This document shows positions 4,342 to 6,659 of a stretch of 6,659 nucleotides of DNA, in pieces (within the stretch, counting starts at the first letter, position 1; the number at the start of each line of letters is the position of its first letter). The stretch comes from an uncultured bacterium (GTDB lineage: Bacteria > Planctomycetota > Phycisphaerae > Phycisphaerales > SM1A02): the NCBI GenBank assembly GCA_903938205.1, contig CAJACJ010000247.1, positions 1 through 6,659 on the forward strand, written 5' to 3'. Position numbers and translations under genes: made by a program. A model generated the notes under the pieces. The model did no database searches, was not told where the DNA came from, and worked only from the letters and a program-made list of their open reading frames with translations.

Positions 4342-6659
4342 TCAATTCACTTTCGCGGCCTTGGCTTGATCGGCGGTCAGTGCCGCGCGAAGTTGTCGCA
4401 ACGCGCGCGCGTTTAATTCCTCGCGGTCGTAACTGGCGTCAGCACGCGCAATATCCGTTGACATCATGGCACGCTCCTGCTTGGCCATGTCCGCTGGTTG
4501 CGCTTGGCCAGGCCCTTCCATCATGATGGCCATGGCCGCGTCATTGCGTTGCGTTTGTTCAATGGAACGCGCGATTAATGTGTCGGCGCGCTGGTGATAG
4601 TCGTTGGCAAGCGCGGTCACGGCTTGTATTTGCGCTGGTGTGAGCGCGGGCAGCGCAATGATTCGCTCAATAGCTGCGTCCACTTTTTCTTGCGTGCGAA
4701 AAACTTCTGGGTGCGTTTGCTTGCGAACGGCGCGGCGAAAAAGTGCGGCGTTGGATGGGTCTAATTTTTCCGCAACGGCCTCCACATTCGCCTCTTGCAA
4801 TTGCTCCACCGCTTTCCATGCCGCGGTCAATGGCTTGCGCGCCTTCTCCAACTCCGCCATTTTGGAATCGTCCATGTTCATTGAAATTTGCATGTTGTCG
4901 TGGCCTGCGTCGTCGGCGTGCGATTCCATTTGCATGGCAGACATTTGCACCACGCTGAAAGCGTCAAGTTTGTCAGGCAAATTCGATAGTTCTTGCAGCA
5001 TCTGCGCGCGGCAGGCGTCAAGCGTTGGCATGATTTGCGCGCGCGCTTGCGCAGGCAACGCATCGGTCGCGGCGTACAAATCCACTTTGCTCCAGCGCGA
5101 CATCATGATGTTTGGCATGGGCATGGGGGAATTTTGAACGTTGGCAAACGCTCGAACCATGGTGCGGCGACCACGCTCGCGCTCAACGTGCGCGGCATCA
5201 AGACCCTTCACGCCAGTGGCCACATCATCAAACCAAGTCTCCTCTAATTTGGCCAGCGCTTCGGCCCGCTCATGCGACTTCTTCATAAACGTCGCGGCAT
5301 CTTCGCCAGGCTGAGGCATGTAGATCGTGTTCACCGCACCTAGATTTGTTTTTTTCCACTCGGCGATGCTTTGCAGTAAATCATTGGCCAGCGAATCCCA
5401 CACGGCGCGCTGAGCGTCTGGTACCGCAAGACGCAGACGAAGTTGTTCTATGTCTTGGCGATTCATCGCCCGGAATTGCCGCATGCCACCAAACATGTCT
5501 TGCGGCGTGTCGTTGGAAATGATCTCGGATGCGCCATTGTTGCCCTGATGCGCGCCGCCAGATTGGCTCACGGACTGCGCAATTGCCGCGCCAACTTGCG
5601 AATCAATTTGGGCATTCATTTGATCGCCAATCTTGGCCTCCACTTGCGAACCAACATGTTCGCCCACTTTCTCTTTCACAAGCTCGGCAATTTTTTCAGC
5701 AAGTTCGGGCGTCATTTCGCCATCGCCGCCCTCGCCAACTTGAATGTTCATGCTCACATTCGCGCTCACGCTCGTGTTCGACGCGTCCTCATTCCCTGAC
5801 GATGTAATCACCATCATTGTCTTGGCGCCTTGCATTGCGCCTTCGGGCATGGCGTTTCCATCGGCGGCAATTAAAGTTGCGCCCATTCCCGCGCCAGCGT
5901 CGCCCATGAATTGCGCACTGCTCACGCTGGTGAACATCATTGCGCCACCTTGGTTGCCCAACTCACTCAAATCAATCGCGCCCTCGCCATCGCCGCCTTC
6001 AAAAGTGAAGGGCATGGCTTCATTCTCGGAACCCAACTCGGGCATGTTCGCGGCCTGGGCAATGTCTGCAATTCTTGCCGCGTTCATCTGCGCAAACTTT
6101 GCATTCATGTCCTGCATGGCTTCGGGCGAAAATTTTTCAGCGGTCAACGCGTCAAGCGCGGCGTCATCAAGTTGATCGCGTTGCTGTTGCCACTGATCGA
6201 TCTTGGCAATGGCGGATGCATTCTCTTTCGCCGCGCGATTGGCGTCGGCAAGTTGCTTGCGAAGCGCGTCTGGAGAACTGAACGCAAACGGACTCCAACT
6301 GGACAAGCCAGCCAATGCTTTGCGCGCAAATTGCATCTTGTATTTTTGCGCGGCGTCCGGCGGCAACTGTGCCGCAATGTCGCGCACCGCCGCGCGTTCA
6401 CTGGTGATCAGTTTGCGCTTTAGTTCCTCTATTCGGTCCGCGGATTTATCGTCCAAACTTGCGGAGGCGATGCGCTCAATCAATGGCGTGGCGGAAACTT
6501 CCCACTCGCGCGAACGCTTATCAATAGCCGCAAGTTTTTCCTCGGCAAGATTGGCGACCTTGGGAACACTGGGCAAATTCAACGGAACACCACGCACCAC
6601 AGCGTTCGCGCGTTTGCGAGCGCGCGCCGCCGCAAAGCGATCAACTTTGGCTTGTTGAG
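4342..6659 (-). CDS. Long Ala/Met-rich helical protein of unknown function (5' end outside window)
   Basis: The frame is open from the TGA at 4342-4344 to the window edge, 771 visible codons. A GTG at 6598-6600 is a possible start, but 19 further codons upstream are open and no signal peptide follows the GTG, so the true start is probably beyond 6659. Numbered from that GTG, residues 1-185 are charged helices; 190-295 are Gly/Ala/Met-rich with acidic patches and likely unstructured; 296-344 carry a strict four-residue hydrophobic repeat; 370-752 are again helical. Helix starts recur as LTPAQ (653-657), LTADQ (741-745) and weaker forms such as LPAQA and VPDAQ. These recall the LTxxQ motif of Spy/CpxP-type periplasmic proteins, a weak resemblance. 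About 40 Met occur, with a Met/His/Asp cluster at 553-581. I do not recognise the family. Helical structure is well supported; an envelope location is inferred only. Confidence 0.8.
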   Translation of the reverse strand, partial: QQAKVDRFAAARARKRANAVVRGVPLNLPSVPKVANLAEEKLAAIDKRSREWEVSATPLIERIASASLDDKSADRIEELKRKLITSERAAVRDIAAQLPPDAAQKYKMQFARKALAGLSSWSPFAFSSPDALRKQLADANRAAKENASAIAKIDQWQQQRDQLDDAALDALTAEKFSPEAMQDMNAKFAQMNAARIADIAQAANMPELGSENEAMPFTFEGGDGEGAIDLSELGNQGGAMMFTSVSSAQFMGDAGAGMGATLIAADGNAMPEGAMQGAKTMMVITSSGNEDASNTSVSANVSMNIQVGEGGDGEMTPELAEKIAELVKEKVGEHVGSQVEAKIGDQMNAQIDSQVGAAIAQSVSQSGGAHQGNNGASEIISNDTPQDMFGGMRQFRAMNRQDIEQLRLRLAVPDAQRAVWDSLANDLLQSIAEWKKTNLGAVNTIYMPQPGEDAATFMKKSHERAEALAKLEETWFDDVATGVKGLDAAHVERERGRRTMVRAFANVQNSPMPMPNIMMSRWSKVDLYAATDALPAQARAQIMPTLDACRAQMLQELSNLPDKLDAFSVVQMSAMQMESHADDAGHDNMQISMNMDDSKMAELEKARKPLTAAWKAVEQLQEANVEAVAEKLDPSNAALFRRAVRKQTHPEVFRTQEKVDAAIERIIALPALTPAQIQAVTALANDYHQRADTLIARSIEQTQRNDAAMAIMMEGPGQAQPADMAKQERAMMSTDIARADASYDREELNARALRQLRAALTADQAKAAKVN
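5569..5715 (-). repeat. Coding segment for a tetrad-repeat helix (hydrophobic residue every fourth position)
   Basis: Within the - strand protein, residues 296-344 (from GTG 6600) carry Met296, Leu300, Ile304, Val308, Val312, Val316, Val320, Ile324, Met328, Ile332, Val336, Ile340 and Val344. That is 13 hydrophobic residues at a constant spacing of four. The three positions between are almost all Gly, Ala, Ser, Glu, Lys, Gln, Asp or Asn, for example GSQV, EAKI, GDQM, NAQI and DSQV. The periodicity is at protein level; the DNA is not an obvious exact tandem repeat. Confidence 0.8.

Noticed and set aside
4604..5137. 177-codon open frame on the + strand opposite the long - strand gene
   Set aside because: Composition is Cys/Ser/Ala-rich, as expected from the complement of an Ala/Met/Gln-rich coding frame; no domain seen.
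5744..6175. 143-codon open frame on the + strand with hydrophobic runs
   Set aside because: The hydrophobic look comes from complementing Gly/Ala/Met-rich codons of the real - strand gene; no ribosome site.
1..6659. CRISPR array, transposon ends, tRNA or rRNA, prophage or toxin-antitoxin module
   Set aside because: No regularly spaced repeats, no cloverleaf-like segment, no transposase motif and no paired small genes were found on reading both strands.

Overview
The window comes from a bacterial chromosome of moderate, fairly even GC. It holds six protein-coding regions: five on the + strand, then one long gene convergent on the - strand. I see no tRNA, rRNA, CRISPR array, transposase or attachment site. 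The likely host is a Gram-negative envelope bacterium. The hints are lipoprotein signal peptides on two genes, an EAL-domain fragment, a SUMF1-like sulfatase-activating enzyme, and a long Ala/Met-rich helical protein. The mixture resembles Planctomycetota (perhaps Phycisphaerae), but no marker gene is present, so this is a weak inference.

Layout: (1) 1-184, the last 60 codons of an EAL cyclic-di-GMP phosphodiesterase domain. (2) 185-433, a non-coding gap. (3) 434-1681, a lipoprotein of a family I recognise only by conserved patterns, function unknown. (4) 1770-2927 (or from TTG 1743), a secreted beta-type domain followed by four membrane segments; by eye it matches the architecture and spacing of pentameric ligand-gated ion channels (pLGICs). 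(5) 3049-3246, a small Lys/Arg-rich protein with the only strong Shine-Dalgarno site in the window. (6) 3283-4293, a formylglycine-generating enzyme with both active-site cysteines and an apparent lipoprotein signal. (7) 4342-6659 on the - strand, a large helical protein whose start lies beyond the window.

The most interesting item is the channel-like gene. It keeps the Trp of the beta-2 strand region, a degenerate Pro-loop (YPYAR instead of YPFD), a basic 0' residue with Thr 6' and Leu 9' in M2, a Pro-rich M2-M3 loop and a fourth helix. It sits 61-88 bases downstream of the lipoprotein gene on the same strand, so the two may form a cell-envelope pair. Second is a segment of the - strand protein in which 13 hydrophobic residues occur at exactly every fourth position. 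The FGE gene suggests that sulfatases are matured outside the cytoplasm, though no sulfatase is encoded here. All similarities are judged from remembered family patterns; no search was run.
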